Shown here one piece after another: positions 33,652 through 42,990 of a stretch of 64,000 nt of DNA. The stretch is from the NCBI RefSeq assembly GCF_006965545.2, contig NZ_CP041372.2, forward strand, positions 2,356,001 to 2,420,000, written 5' to 3'. Made by a program: the position numbers and the translations under genes. The notes beneath the pieces were generated by a model, which saw only the letters and a program-made list of their open reading frames with translations, made no database searches and had not been told where the DNA came from. The DNA comes from Paenalkalicoccus suaedae. GTDB lineage: Bacteria > Bacillota > Bacilli > Bacillales > Salisediminibacteriaceae. Position 1 is the first letter of the stretch; each line of letters starts with the position of its first letter.

Positions 33652-35373
33652 CTATGCAAGTAACAACTGAGGGTTTTTCGCCTCTAAGTATGCTTTCACA
33701 CGTTCAGCTACTAACGGCTTGCTATATAAATATCCCTGCATTTCATCACAGTGTCTTTCTGTTAAAAAAGGAAGGGTGTCTATATTCTCTACCCCTTCAG
33801 CGACCACTTTCATCTTCATATTGTGAGCTAATTGAATGATCGATGTTACGATTGCTTGGTCTTTTTTATTTATGATGACTTCTTTAATAAAGGACTTATC
33901 AATTTTTAACGTATCGACTGGGAATTGTCGTAAGTAGCTAAGGGAGCTATAGCCCGTTCCAAAATCATCTATAGAAATGCAAATTCCTTCTTCCTTTAAT
34001 CGGTGCAACGTTCTAATGCACTCTGAGCGATTATAGAGTAAATCATTCTCTGTAATTTCTAAATCTAAAAGTCTTGGCGCGAGGCCTACCTTTGAAATGG
34101 TTTGCTTCACTTTATTGACGAAATCAGGTCGCTGGAACTGCTGTGGGGATATGTTAACGCCCATTCTTAGTTCGAGTCCTTCTTCCGACCATTTCTTTGC
34201 CTGTAAACAAGCTTCTTCCAAGACCCAGTCACCTAAATGAATGATTAGTCCAGTCTCTTCGGCTATAGGAATAAATGTTAAGGGAGAAACGTGTCCTAAC
34301 TCTTCATCTTCCCACCTAAGTAGAGCTTCTACTCCAATGACTCGCTGTTTAATTAGATCAAGCTGAGGTTGATAGACAAGTGTAAACAATTTTTTTCGTA
34401 CAGCGCGACGCAACCTTTTTTCAATTTTTAACTTTTCATCATACTTCGTTCTCAATCCTGATTTAAATTGTTGTGCACCATTTTTACCTTGTTCCTTTGC
34501 AAACTGCATTGCCTGTTCGGCTTGTTGGATAAGCATTTCTTTTGTATCTGAGTGAGTCGGAAAGACTGAGATCCCTATTGATGCTGTGACAAACAATTCT
34601 TGTTCCGCAATGACAAACATGGATTTGAACCTACTAAGAAGTCTATCCGTGAGACGCCTAGCTGCGCCATCAAGTTTGATTTTTTGTAAGAGAATAATAA
34701 ATTCGTCTCCTCCGTAGCGGTAAACATCGGTAAAGGCGTTCTCAAACTTTTGTAGCTCTCTAGATATTTCTAAAATTAACTTATCACCTGTATAATGCCC
34801 TAACGTGTCGTTATAATATTTAAATCGGTCGAGATCAATATACATAACAGCAAAAGGATTGTCGTTCTTGATTAAGCTTTCTATATCGTGCTCCAATTGC
34901 AATCTGTTACGAAGTCCTGTCAGAACGTCTACTTTGACAAGCTCTTCTATAGTTTCTTGAGCTTTCATCAATCCTGAAACGTCATGATGAGTAATTATGC
35001 GGTAAGATATATCTTTTAATTGAAGTGGAAACACTTTCGTTTCAAAAGTTATTTGATTGGAATTAAAAGAATGAATAGCTAGAGCCATTTCTGATGAGTT
35101 GTCATTAATGAAATGCTCGACTTGATCGATCTGCTCCATTGACATATCATCACTTAATAAATTCATGTACGAATAGTCTACTAAATCACTTGGTTTAGCT
35201 TGCATTTTAGTTGCATAGCTTTCACTACAAAACACTATTTCATCAAGCTGATTTATTACAAGTATAGACGAAATTGATTCAAGCATAGTTAAGAATGTAT
35301 AAAGAGTAGAGATTTCTTCATTATGTACTTGATCTATGAGCCATTCCTCTAAAGATGTATTTTTCCTATTCAT
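33652..35373 (-). CDS. PAS-GGDEF-EAL protein (c-di-GMP turnover)
   Basis: The 573-residue protein has a PAS-like sensor (about residues 20-135), a GGDEF domain with the intact Gly-Gly-Asp-Glu-Phe motif near residue 220 and an EAL domain with Glu-Ala-Leu-Leu, Glu-Ile-Thr-Glu-Asn-Asp, Asp-Asp-Phe-Gly-Thr-Gly-Tyr-Ser-Ser and Lys-Ile-Asp. Both halves look catalytically complete, so it could make or break c-di-GMP. No membrane helix is visible, so it is cytosolic. It stands alone, with divergent KTSC gene upstream. Confidence 0.93.
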   Translation of the reverse strand: MNRKNTSLEEWLIDQVHNEEISTLYTFLTMLESISSILVINQLDEIVFCSESYATKMQAKPSDLVDYSYMNLLSDDMSMEQIDQVEHFINDNSSEMALAIHSFNSNQITFETKVFPLQLKDISYRIITHHDVSGLMKAQETIEELVKVDVLTGLRNRLQLEHDIESLIKNDNPFAVMYIDLDRFKYYNDTLGHYTGDKLILEISRELQKFENAFTDVYRYGGDEFIILLQKIKLDGAARRLTDRLLSRFKSMFVIAEQELFVTASIGISVFPTHSDTKEMLIQQAEQAMQFAKEQGKNGAQQFKSGLRTKYDEKLKIEKRLRRAVRKKLFTLVYQPQLDLIKQRVIGVEALLRWEDEELGHVSPLTFIPIAEETGLIIHLGDWVLEEACLQAKKWSEEGLELRMGVNISPQQFQRPDFVNKVKQTISKVGLAPRLLDLEITENDLLYNRSECIRTLHRLKEEGICISIDDFGTGYSSLSYLRQFPVDTLKIDKSFIKEVIINKKDQAIVTSIIQLAHNMKMKVVAEGVENIDTLPFLTERHCDEMQGYLYSKPLVAERVKAYLEAKNPQLLLA

Positions 35374-35617
35374 TTACTTGCCTCCCACACCACCAAAGTA
35401 TCCATTTCATATCCGACAAATAGTATAAAGTCCCTAAATAAACAATTAACCACTAATAAATATCTAATTATCCATCGCTTTAATTAGTCTTTTGATCTAA
35501 TTCTATATTACCATACTAGCTTTAGCTTTTTATATTAATTATTTGTACTTTTAATATATGGTTTTTTAGGGAACCCTTAAGTGAGTAGAATAATCTATAC
35601 AAAGGAGTGAAAGGCTG

Positions 35618-35821
35618 ATGGAATGGAGTTCTTTAGAAGACGGCGCAATTGAAGCAGGCTACGATGAGATGTTACATCAGTTACACATAAAAAAAACAGG
35701 AGACTACTACATTTATTACGAAGTAGAAAAAAATGATTTTATTGCTTTATTAGAATCTTCGAGTCCTTCTTCGTATTTAAAAGATACGATTGCATCTAAA
35801 TACGAAGCTAATCTAGCGTGA
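35618..35821 (+). CDS. KTSC-type small protein
   Basis: A 67-residue protein whose order (Gly-Tyr-Asp-Glu-Met-Leu-His-Gln-Leu, Tyr-Tyr-Ile-Tyr-Tyr-Glu-Val, then Leu-Lys-Asp-Thr-Ile-Ala-Ser-Lys-Tyr) matches the KTSC domain, often found beside RNA-related genes but without a known role. A strong AAAGGAGTGA site precedes the ATG. It lies 135 bases before ald. Confidence 0.75.
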   Translation: MEWSSLEDGAIEAGYDEMLHQLHIKKTGDYYIYYEVEKNDFIALLESSSPSSYLKDTIASKYEANLA

Positions 35822-35955
35822 TGTCCGCGTATCAAGTACAAAGTCCTCCATATAACGGACATGTAAATCCTTGTAAAAGGCTAGTCGAATGGACGAGTCG
35901 TCAGTTACAATATATGAGGATAAGAACAGAGTAAATTCGTTTAGGAGGGCTTTCT

Positions 35956-37080
35956 ATGAAGATTGGGGTACCTAGAGAAATTAAAAATAATGAGAATCGA
36001 GTGGCACTTACTCCAGCGGGGGTAATGACATTAACGCAGGACGGACACCAAGTTGTAGTTGAAACGGATGCTGGACTCGGTAGCGGTTTTACAAATGAAG
36101 ATTATACTTTTGCTGGTGCATCCATCGGAACGAGTGCTGCTGAAGTGTGGCAGGACTCTGAGATGGTTATGAAGGTAAAAGAACCATTAGAATCAGAATT
36201 TGCCTATTTTCGACCTGGTTTAATCCTATTCACTTATTTACACCTGGCCGCTGAGCCTGCATTAGCAAAAGCATTAACGGATAATAACGTAACTGCTATT
36301 GCATACGAAACTGTAGAAGTAAATCGTACATTACCTCTTCTTACTCCTATGAGTGAGGTAGCGGGAAGAATGGCATCTCAAATTGGCGCTCAGTTTTTAG
36401 AGAAGCCGAAAGGTGGAAGTGGCGTCTTACTCTCTGGTATTCCAGGAGTGTCTAGAGGGAAAGTAACCGTTATAGGAGGTGGCGTCGTAGGTACAAATGC
36501 TGCTAAGATTGCAATGGGTCTTGGAGCTGATGTAACGATTATCGATTTAAGTCCAGATCGCCTTCGACAGATTGATGATATGTTTGGGAACGCCATTAAT
36601 ACATTAATGTCTAACCCACTTAATATTGATTACGCAGTGGCTCAATCTGACTTATTAATTGGTGCTGTATTAATTCCTGGTGCAAAGGCTCCTAAATTAG
36701 TCACCGAAGAAATGATCAAAAAGATGAAGCCAGGCTCCGTTGTCGTTGACGTAGCAATCGATCAAGGTGGAATAATTGAGACTGTAGATCGAATTACGAC
36801 TCACGATGCACCTACGTATGTGAAGCATGATGTTGTTCACTATGCAGTTGCAAACATGCCAGGGGCTGTACCTAGAACCTCTACTATCGGATTAACAAAT
36901 GTAACAGTTCCATATGCCCTTCAGATCGCGAATCTTGGCGTGGAACTTGCTGTTGAACGTATTCCTGCATTACTTAAGGGCGTTAATACTGCGAACGGTT
37001 TTATTACGTATGAAGCAGTTGCTAGAGATCTAGGATATTCGTACAAGCCTGTTGAAGAAGCATTGACGATTACACACTAA
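35956..37080 (+). CDS. ald: Alanine dehydrogenase
   Basis: The 374-residue protein matches the usual Ald length (about 370-378). It begins with [10 protein letters not shown] and has the NAD-binding Gly-Gly-Gly-Val-Val-Gly motif near residue 175, plus Lys-Val-Lys-Glu-Pro near residue 74. It interconverts alanine with pyruvate and ammonia. A TTAGGAGG site precedes the ATG. Its terminator is split by an IS3-family element 36 bases past the stop codon. Confidence 0.96.
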   Translation: MKIGVPREIKNNENRVALTPAGVMTLTQDGHQVVVETDAGLGSGFTNEDYTFAGASIGTSAAEVWQDSEMVMKVKEPLESEFAYFRPGLILFTYLHLAAEPALAKALTDNNVTAIAYETVEVNRTLPLLTPMSEVAGRMASQIGAQFLEKPKGGSGVLLSGIPGVSRGKVTVIGGGVVGTNAAKIAMGLGADVTIIDLSPDRLRQIDDMFGNAINTLMSNPLNIDYAVAQSDLLIGAVLIPGAKAPKLVTEEMIKKMKPGSVVVDVAIDQGGIIETVDRITTHDAPTYVKHDVVHYAVANMPGAVPRTSTIGLTNVTVPYALQIANLGVELAVERIPALLKGVNTANGFITYEAVARDLGYSYKPVEEALTITH

Positions 37081-37088
37081 AGTAGCTG

Positions 37089-37101
37089 AAAAGAGCCTAT
37101 T
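37089..37101 (+). terminator. ald terminator, left arm (split by IS element)
   Basis: AAAAGAGCCTATT pairs with AATAGGCTCTTTT at 38595-38607 on the other side of the IS. Without the insertion the two arms would form a 13-bp stem with a T tail. The arms are now 1.5 kb apart. Confidence 0.85.
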
Positions 37102-37125
37102 CGCTAATTAGCAGAATGGTACCGA

Positions 37126-37170
37126 CCCCCGAAAGTTAGAGTAGATAATCTAACTTTCGGGGGTGTTTTT
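37126..37170 (+). promoter_or_regulatory. IS left-end hairpin covering the orfA ribosome binding site
   Basis: CCCCCGAAAGTTAG and CTAACTTTCGGGGG form a 14-bp perfect stem. GGGGGTG, the only possible Shine-Dalgarno sequence, lies in the 3' arm, and TTTTT with the ATG follows. The structure can terminate or block transcripts that read in from ald and hide the start of orfA. Confidence 0.8.
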
Positions 37171-37734
37171 ATGGCCAAATATAGTGAAGAATTTAAAATG
37201 AAACTTGTTAGCGAATATTTGAATGGAAATCTCGGGTATAAATTATTAGCTAAAAAGTATAATATGCCCTCTCGAACTCCACTACAAAATTGGGTAAGAT
37301 CCTATAAAACGCAAGGGGTTGAAGGATTAAAACGAAGAAGAACGAATGAGGCGTACTCTGTTCAATTTAAAGTGGATACGATACAATTTATGCTTGAGAC
37401 AGGTGCTTCTTTTCAGGAAACTGCTGAACAATTTAGATTGAATAATCCTGCTTTAATTTACAGTTGGATGAAAACATTTAATGAACAAGGATTAGGAGGC
37501 CTGAAACCAAGATCAAAGGAGCGACCTTCTATGTCTAAAAACAGTAATAAATCAAAGGGAAAAGAAGAGAAGAAGTTAACACGTGAAGACGAACTAGAAC
37601 GCGAGAATGAACTGTTGCGGCTAGAAAATGCCTACCTAAAAAAGTTGAGAGCTTTTCGAGAGAATCCGAATGCCTTCCACGAAAAGCACAAGCAACAGTG
37701 GCGTTCGAACTCAAAGAAGAAGGATACCGATTAA
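37171..37734 (+). CDS. IS3-family transposase OrfA
   Basis: The 187-residue protein has two helix-turn-helix motifs in tandem (about residues 5-50 and 60-110), as in IS150/IS3-group OrfA, and a leucine-zipper-like charged helix (about residues 140-160) for dimerisation. It binds the inverted repeats. The A-AAA-AAG slip site at 37638-37644 near its end allows a -1 shift into OrfB. Confidence 0.93.
   Translation: MAKYSEEFKMKLVSEYLNGNLGYKLLAKKYNMPSRTPLQNWVRSYKTQGVEGLKRRRTNEAYSVQFKVDTIQFMLETGASFQETAEQFRLNNPALIYSWMKTFNEQGLGGLKPRSKERPSMSKNSNKSKGKEEKKLTREDELERENELLRLENAYLKKLRAFRENPNAFHEKHKQQWRSNSKKKDTD
37638..37644 (+). promoter_or_regulatory. Programmed -1 frameshift site A AAA AAG
   Basis: In the OrfA frame this reads Lys-Lys. 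The -1 frame is open from here to the OrfB GTG at 37698 and beyond, so a fused OrfAB transposase can be made. Confidence 0.85.
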
Positions 37735-38564
37735 AAGATATTCTAGTTATTGTAGGTATTCCAGAATCAACCTACCACTATCATGTGAAAAACTTTGGGA
37801 AAGAAGATCCGGATAGAGAACTAAAAGAAGTCATTACTGAGCTGTTTAAGGCGTTTCATGAACGTTATGGTTATAAACGCATTACCAAGGAATTAAAGAA
37901 ATCAGCCTGGTGTATTAATCACAAAAAAGTGTATCGACTTATGAGGGAATTAGGGTTAAAATGCGTAAAGTTTATGAGGAAGTCTCGTAGATACAATTCT
38001 TATAAGGGTAAGGTTGGAAAGGTAGCGAAGAATCGACTGTCCCGCCGATTTAGCACGCCTATTCCTTTTCAGAAATTAGTAACCGACATTACAGAATTCA
38101 AATGTCTAGGAGAAGAGAAATTGTACTTAAATCCACTCCTTGATCTTTACAATGGGGAAATTATCGCGTTTGGTATCAAGAAACGTCCAACATTAGATCT
38201 TGTCATGGAACCTTTAAAAGAAACAATAGAAGTACTAGGAGCTCAGGCAACCTATCGTACGACTATCCACTCCGATCAAGGCTGGCATTATCAGCACAAC
38301 CAATGGGTGAGGACATTAAAAGAAAATAAAGTATTTCAAAGCATGTCACGTAAAGCAACCTGCGCAGACAATGCTTCAATAGAGAATTTCTTTGGTATAT
38401 TAAAACAAGAAATGTATTATGGAGAAAAATTAGTGAGCTACGAAGAATTAAAAAGGCAGATTGAAGAATATATTTACTGGTACAACCATATACGATCAAA
38501 AGAAAAATTGGCTGGTTTTAGTCCAGTCGAATACCGAACACAAACCAGCCAATTAGCTGCATAA
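37698..38564 (+). CDS. IS3-family transposase OrfB (DDE integrase fold)
   Basis: The 288-residue catalytic part has the DDE residues in Val-Thr-Asp-Ile-Thr-Glu-Phe, His-Ser-Asp-Gln-Gly-Trp and Ser-Ile-Glu-Asn-Phe-Phe-Gly. All three motifs are complete, and an N-terminal HTH_21-like segment (Arg-Tyr-Gly-Tyr-Lys-Arg-Ile) is present. It begins at a GTG overlapping OrfA, but in vivo it is most likely made as the frameshifted OrfAB protein. No truncation is visible, so the element may be active. Confidence 0.95.
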   Translation: MAFELKEEGYRLKDILVIVGIPESTYHYHVKNFGKEDPDRELKEVITELFKAFHERYGYKRITKELKKSAWCINHKKVYRLMRELGLKCVKFMRKSRRYNSYKGKVGKVAKNRLSRRFSTPIPFQKLVTDITEFKCLGEEKLYLNPLLDLYNGEIIAFGIKKRPTLDLVMEPLKETIEVLGAQATYRTTIHSDQGWHYQHNQWVRTLKENKVFQSMSRKATCADNASIENFFGILKQEMYYGEKLVSYEELKRQIEEYIYWYNHIRSKEKLAGFSPVEYRTQTSQLAA

Positions 38565-38594
38565 TAAAAACTCTAACTTTTAGGGGTAGCCACC

Positions 38595-38608
38595 AATAGG
38601 CTCTTTTT
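38595..38608 (+). terminator. ald terminator, right arm (split by IS element)
   Basis: AATAGGCTCTTTTTT continues the stem begun at 37089 and supplies the T tract. Confidence 0.8.
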
Positions 38609-40155
38609 TATTCTATTTCATCATCTAAATCCTTCATAAGTAAGGAAAGACGAAATTCATTGATATGAGTGAGCGTTGATACGCTCCTAATTGGGATTTG
38701 AACCTTGTCTAAAAGCGGAGATATCCATGCCTCTGATCTAGGGTCTTGAATAATGACTTCTCTAGGAAGTTGCCCATTCTTTATACACCAATTAGCAAAC
38801 ATGTGTTGAAGTTTTTTGGGTCCAGCTTTCCGGGTACTAATATCGTGCTCAATAATCTCTCCTGATTCGTGATCGATTATAACTGTAAATACAGGGAATA
38901 CAGCGTCGAACCCTTCCTGTAACGGAGTATGATGATAAAACATCTCGACTTGCACAGACTCATTTGCTCGAGGAAATTTTTTCAACCGTTGTAAATGCAC
39001 TTCATTAATATATAATGGACTAGCTTCCTCGTAAGCAATCTCCCCACGCCATTTCTCATCTAGCTCTCGTAACGAATAAAAGGGTTCTTCTCCTGACACA
39101 AACCACTTACCATCTCTATTTTTAGAAACGATCGGAACGTACTGGCTGCTTTTAATTTGTTTACCTAACTGCATGAGGGCTTCCAAAATAGCACATAGAC
39201 GCTTAATTTGCTCGACTGTTGGGTACTCATGTAGCTCACCGAATGCAAACATTTGTACACCAGGATAATGCTCATCTGTTAGAAGCTTCACTTTATCAAA
39301 GTAATCGAGAAGGATAAAATCAAACTGATTTAATAGCGATACATCTGTAAAAGTGGCGATACATCCAGTGACATCACCGGGTTCGAATGGAAAGAATTGA
39401 TTTCGAAACATCTTTTCAAACAGACGTTTACCGGCGATGCCTTCATAGGCTGCAAGTCCATAGGTCTCATGCTCCTTACCTAACACGGAGACATACCAGC
39501 GCTCTCGCTTTGAAAGCTTTACACAGATCACATCGTTACCACTTAATCGACTCCAAAGCGCTTCTTTATAGTAATTCTCCATAAGGGCTACATACGTACG
39601 AAACAGATCTTCGTTATCATGGATCATGGTAACAACGTGTTGCACAAAGCGATTATGCTCTCCCTCTAATTCAAGAAGCTCTTGGATTTCGCCATTAACT
39701 TTAGAGATGATCATTGTAGATGGAGGCTCTATTTCTGCCACCCATTCCCTTCGTTCACGCATTGCCTCCATGCTTTGTGAAAATTCCTCTTCTTGAGGAG
39801 CTAGCCTTTTAGCTCCGGTGCATTGAATAAGTTCCTCCGTATCCGAATCTTCTGCATGTTCCTGTTTCATTGTAAGTTGAATCGACGTGTGTTCTTCATC
39901 TCCGTAAAGGAGAGTAATACTTTTCGTTTTGCCATTGAAAATATCTTGCAATTGTTTCTCCGCATCTTCACTCTCTAACGGAATAACGTTTCCGTTCTTC
40001 TCTTCCCAAGAGGCTTCAAGTTCTTTATTCCATTCAAAAGATCGCAATATAGCATAAGCAATCATCCGGAGCGTAATGTCCCCTCTAATTTTAAACCTGC
40101 GCCATACAGGTGGACGAACTTTTTTTAACTCTACTTTTACCGTATAAACCCGCAT
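38608..40155 (-). CDS. Plasmid pRiA4b ORF-3-type protein
   Basis: The 515-residue protein begins with a pRiA4b ORF-3 domain: Leu-Lys-Lys-Val-Arg-Pro-Pro-Val-Trp-Arg-Arg (residues 12-22) is its hallmark. A longer C-terminal region (about residues 190-510) is of a type often fused to it (DUF6930/DUF7309-like) but I cannot assign it firmly. Biochemical role unknown. It is read on the minus strand and ends at the edge of the IS-split ald terminator, so that terminator may also have served it. Confidence 0.75.
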   Translation of the reverse strand: MRVYTVKVELKKVRPPVWRRFKIRGDITLRMIAYAILRSFEWNKELEASWEEKNGNVIPLESEDAEKQLQDIFNGKTKSITLLYGDEEHTSIQLTMKQEHAEDSDTEELIQCTGAKRLAPQEEEFSQSMEAMRERREWVAEIEPPSTMIISKVNGEIQELLELEGEHNRFVQHVVTMIHDNEDLFRTYVALMENYYKEALWSRLSGNDVICVKLSKRERWYVSVLGKEHETYGLAAYEGIAGKRLFEKMFRNQFFPFEPGDVTGCIATFTDVSLLNQFDFILLDYFDKVKLLTDEHYPGVQMFAFGELHEYPTVEQIKRLCAILEALMQLGKQIKSSQYVPIVSKNRDGKWFVSGEEPFYSLRELDEKWRGEIAYEEASPLYINEVHLQRLKKFPRANESVQVEMFYHHTPLQEGFDAVFPVFTVIIDHESGEIIEHDISTRKAGPKKLQHMFANWCIKNGQLPREVIIQDPRSEAWISPLLDKVQIPIRSVSTLTHINEFRLSLLMKDLDDEIE

Positions 40156-40197
40156 GCGTTCTCCCCTTTTATATCAAAATTAATTCATATAATTAGC

Positions 40198-40243
40198 AAA
40201 AAAGATGCCCCTTCCGTCATTTTTGACAGTTGAAGCACCTTTC
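40198..40243 (-). terminator. Probable terminator after yisL
   Basis: On the minus strand AAGGTGCTTC and GGAGCATCTT-like arms, with G-U pairs, form a 15-of-17 bp stem followed by six T. Confidence 0.7.
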
Positions 40244-40253
40244 AAGCTTTCAA

Positions 40254-40613
40254 TTAATTCACAAAGTATCCGAAATAAATAACCACTACAACAGCAATGA
40301 TAAATTGAATCCAAAAAAGTTGCTTCGTTTTTGGAGTTAATGTTCCTTTAGCTGTCCGTGATGCTAATAGTTCCATCGTGAATATTAACCAAAATGCTAA
40401 TATTCCTTTTACAATGCTTCCCCACCACGTGTTCATTATAATCATCGTAATACCTGTTCCAAGCAATAGTAAATAAAGTAAACGAAGAATCATATGTACG
40501 ATTTTACCTGGCTTTTGCTTTCCACGATTATACAAGGTCATCGCAACGAAAAAGCTAATGACTGCTAAAAGCCAAAATAGTGAATGTGAATGCAGGAAAA
40601 TGGCATAATTCAT
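40254..40613 (-). CDS. YisL-family membrane protein
   Basis: The 119-residue protein has four hydrophobic segments and matches YisL (DUF1516, UPF0344) in length and in the His-Met-Ile-Leu-Arg-Leu-Leu-Tyr motif near residue 40. Function unknown. It lies upstream of the regulator gene but transcribed away from it on the same strand (its product precedes nothing obvious). Confidence 0.85.
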   Translation of the reverse strand: MNYAIFLHSHSLFWLLAVISFFVAMTLYNRGKQKPGKIVHMILRLLYLLLLGTGITMIIMNTWWGSIVKGILAFWLIFTMELLASRTAKGTLTPKTKQLFWIQFIIAVVVVIYFGYFVN

Positions 40614-40684
40614 ATATTCCCCTCCCTCAAAGTTTTCTACACCATAAAAAGTATATAGGAAAAAGGGTTAGGAAGCAAAGTATC

Positions 40685-41458
40685 TTATCGAACATGGATA
40701 AAATCTTTTATACTAACGGCACGCATCATATATCCGACATTTCTAACCGTCTTTATATACAGAGGATTCCGATTATTCGGCTCAATCTTTTGTCTAATTC
40801 GACTTACAAAAACATCAATAATGCGCTCATCCATCTCCCGATCCTGCGTATTCCATTTCGCTAAAAGCTGTGATCTCGTAAAGGCTTTATCTTGATTCGT
40901 CATAAAGACAAGCAACAGTTCATATTCTTTCCTTGTGACTTCAACCCATTCGGAATCTTTATATAGTGCATACTGGCTAGGATCAAGCGTTAAATTTCCA
41001 TTTTGAATGACTACAGAAGCAAATGTTGATTTATCAACTTTAAGTTGCTTCGTATAAATAGTGCCACGCCTGATAGTCGATTTCATCCTAGCAACTAACT
41101 CTTTTGTTCGAACAGGCTTTACCATGTAATCATCCGCACCAAGCTCGAGGCCAACGACGGCCTCGAGCTCATTTTGTTGCTCCGTTAGTAGTATAAACGG
41201 AACCCAATTATTATCGGCATTACGTAGATTACGGCAAAGCTCGATTCCGGTTGTATCATCTAACTCCATAGACGCAACTATTCCATCAGGCTGCAGGTGT
41301 TTAAGTACACGTAGTGCCTCTGAACTTTTATTAACAGACCACACGTCGAACCCCTGTTTTTCAAAGCCTGCTTGGATAGTATTGCGAATATCTTGATTTG
41401 GCTCCACGATCAGGATTGAAGAAGTTGAAGATGTTGTTGTATTCATCCTACCATGCAT
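40685..41458 (-). CDS. OmpR/PhoB-type response regulator with a degenerate receiver
   Basis: The 257-residue protein has a receiver (about residues 13-130) and a winged helix (about 160-250) of the OmpR/PhoB class. In the receiver the phospho-acceptor aspartate is replaced by serine (Ile-Val-Ala-Ser-Met-Glu-Leu), and the usual acidic pair near residue 20 reads Glu-Pro. The conserved lysine (Val-Lys-Pro) and a threonine are kept. So it is probably not phosphorylated in the usual way. It is last in the pst-phoU run, 10 bases after phoU, with no histidine kinase gene beside it. Confidence 0.85.
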   Translation of the reverse strand: MHGRMNTTTSSTSSILIVEPNQDIRNTIQAGFEKQGFDVWSVNKSSEALRVLKHLQPDGIVASMELDDTTGIELCRNLRNADNNWVPFILLTEQQNELEAVVGLELGADDYMVKPVRTKELVARMKSTIRRGTIYTKQLKVDKSTFASVVIQNGNLTLDPSQYALYKDSEWVEVTRKEYELLLVFMTNQDKAFTRSQLLAKWNTQDREMDERIIDVFVSRIRQKIEPNNRNPLYIKTVRNVGYMMRAVSIKDFIHVR

Positions 41459-41468
41459 CCTTTATCAG

Positions 41469-42128
41469 CTAGTTTAGATCAAACCTTTGCCCATTAACTT
41501 CGTAAATAATCCATTCTGCAATATTTGTTCCGTAATCTGCAATTCTTTCTAGGTAGCGTGCGATAAACGCTAGCTGGGTCACTTGCTCAATACAGTCAGG
41601 ATTCGTTGAATTTGATTCAAAAAGTTGCTTTACAAACTCACCATACATTCGATCAATCTCATCGTCTAACTGAGCAATGTGCTGAGCCGCTAATACGTTT
41701 GATGTTTGGAACGCTGTTAACACTTGTTCGAGCATCGAGCCTACTTTTTGAGACATTGCATATAGCGTACTACGATTCTCCGTAAGTAAGTTCGTTTGCT
41801 TCATATGCAAAGCTGCTTTACCCATATCGACTGTGAGATCTCCGATACGCTCTAAATCACTTGAGACTTTTAAGCTTACAATGACTTTGCGTAAATCAGA
41901 CGCTACAGGCTGCTGCTTTGCAATCATAAGCGTGACCTTCTCGTTTATATCAAGCTCAATGCGGTTAATCTCTTCATCCTGCTCGATAATATCTTGTATG
42001 GCTGGAAAGTTTTTATCGAGAATTAACGCATTCGTTTCTTTGTAAAATTCCTGAACTCGCTCGCCTAAAAAACGAATCTCATCCTTCAAATCCTTTAGCT
42101 CTGTCAAAAAGGCTTCTCTCATAACCAT
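41469..42128 (-). CDS. phoU: Phosphate transport regulator PhoU
   Basis: The 219-residue protein has two PhoU repeats of three helices each, with the metal-binding type motifs Ala-Asp/Glu-x2-Arg-Ile-Gly-Asp and Leu-Glu-Arg-Ile-Ala-Asp-Tyr-Gly-Thr-Asn-Ile. It dampens PhoR signalling and controls the Pst transporter in other bacteria. It follows pstB by 11 bases in the operon. Confidence 0.95.
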   Translation of the reverse strand: MVMREAFLTELKDLKDEIRFLGERVQEFYKETNALILDKNFPAIQDIIEQDEEINRIELDINEKVTLMIAKQQPVASDLRKVIVSLKVSSDLERIGDLTVDMGKAALHMKQTNLLTENRSTLYAMSQKVGSMLEQVLTAFQTSNVLAAQHIAQLDDEIDRMYGEFVKQLFESNSTNPDCIEQVTQLAFIARYLERIADYGTNIAEWIIYEVNGQRFDLN

Positions 42129-42139
42129 TCGATTATCCC

Positions 42140-42967
42140 TTACCCGAAGCGTCCAGTGATATAGTCTTCCGTACGCTTATCACTTGGATTGGAGAAAATT
42201 TTGTCTGTAGCATCGAATTCTACTACTTCACCGTTTAAGAAGAATGCTGTTTTATCAGAAATACGAGCAGCCTGTTGCATGTTGTGTGTCACGATCATGA
42301 TCGAGTAGTTAGACTTTAATTCTTGTACGAGTTCTTCTACCTTTAACGTAGATTTAGGATCCAAAGCAGAAGTTGGCTCGTCCATTAGGATAACGTCTGG
42401 CTCAATCGCTAACGCTCTTGCAATACAAAGACGTTGCTGCTGACCACCAGAAAGTCCGTAAGCATTCTCGTGCAGGCGATCTTTTACTTCATCCCAAATA
42501 GCTGCCCCACGTAAGCTTTTCTCTACGATTTCGTTTAATGTCTTTTTATCGCGAATGCCATGGATTTTTGGTCCGTATGCGACATTCTCGAAAATAGACT
42601 TTGGAAATGGATTTGGCTTTTGGAATACCATCCCTACACGTGTACGAAGTTCTTCTACTCGGTATGAACGATCAAAAATGTTTTTGTCACGGTAAATGAT
42701 TTCCCCTGTTATCTTCACTTCCGGAACTAATTCAACCATTCTGTTTAATGTCTTAATGTACGTTGATTTCCCGCAACCAGATGGTCCGATAATCGCAGTT
42801 ACTTCGTTCTCATGAACTTCAAGCTTAATGTCCTTTAGCGCATGCGTATTGCCGTACCAAAGGTTAAGGCCACGAGTATCATAGACGACTTTTTTGTCTT
42901 GTACTGGCGCTTCTGCTACCTGTTCATTTCTCTCTTGTCTTACCTCTAGTGAAACTGATTTAACCAT
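42140..42967 (-). CDS. pstB: Phosphate ABC transporter ATPase PstB
   Basis: A 275-residue ATPase: Walker A Gly-Pro-Ser-Gly-Cys-Gly-Lys-Ser-Thr, signature Leu-Ser-Gly-Gly-Gln-Gln-Gln-Arg, and Walker B Ile-Leu-Met-Asp-Glu-Pro. The N-terminal Asn-Leu-Trp-Tyr-Gly motif is PstB-specific. I start at the ATG at 42967 since AAGGGGATG lies 7 bases before it; the ATG three codons earlier overlaps that site. Powers phosphate uptake with PstA and PstC. Confidence 0.96.
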   Translation of the reverse strand: MVKSVSLEVRQERNEQVAEAPVQDKKVVYDTRGLNLWYGNTHALKDIKLEVHENEVTAIIGPSGCGKSTYIKTLNRMVELVPEVKITGEIIYRDKNIFDRSYRVEELRTRVGMVFQKPNPFPKSIFENVAYGPKIHGIRDKKTLNEIVEKSLRGAAIWDEVKDRLHENAYGLSGGQQQRLCIARALAIEPDVILMDEPTSALDPKSTLKVEELVQELKSNYSIMIVTHNMQQAARISDKTAFFLNGEVVEFDATDKIFSNPSDKRTEDYITGRFG

Positions 42968-42990
42968 TATTTTCATCCCCTTAATAAAAA

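Larger units (their letters stand above)
37118..38594 (+). mobile_element. IS3-family insertion sequence (1477 bp, apparently intact)
   Basis: The ends carry imperfect inverted repeats (left GGTACCGACCCC, right read inward GGTGGCTACCCC, each followed after two bases by AAAGTTAGAGT). The flanks are the direct repeat AAT (37115-37117 and 38595-38597), the 3-bp target duplication expected of IS3 elements. It encodes OrfA and OrfB with a canonical A6G frameshift site and complete DDE residues. It interrupts the ald terminator. Confidence 0.93.
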
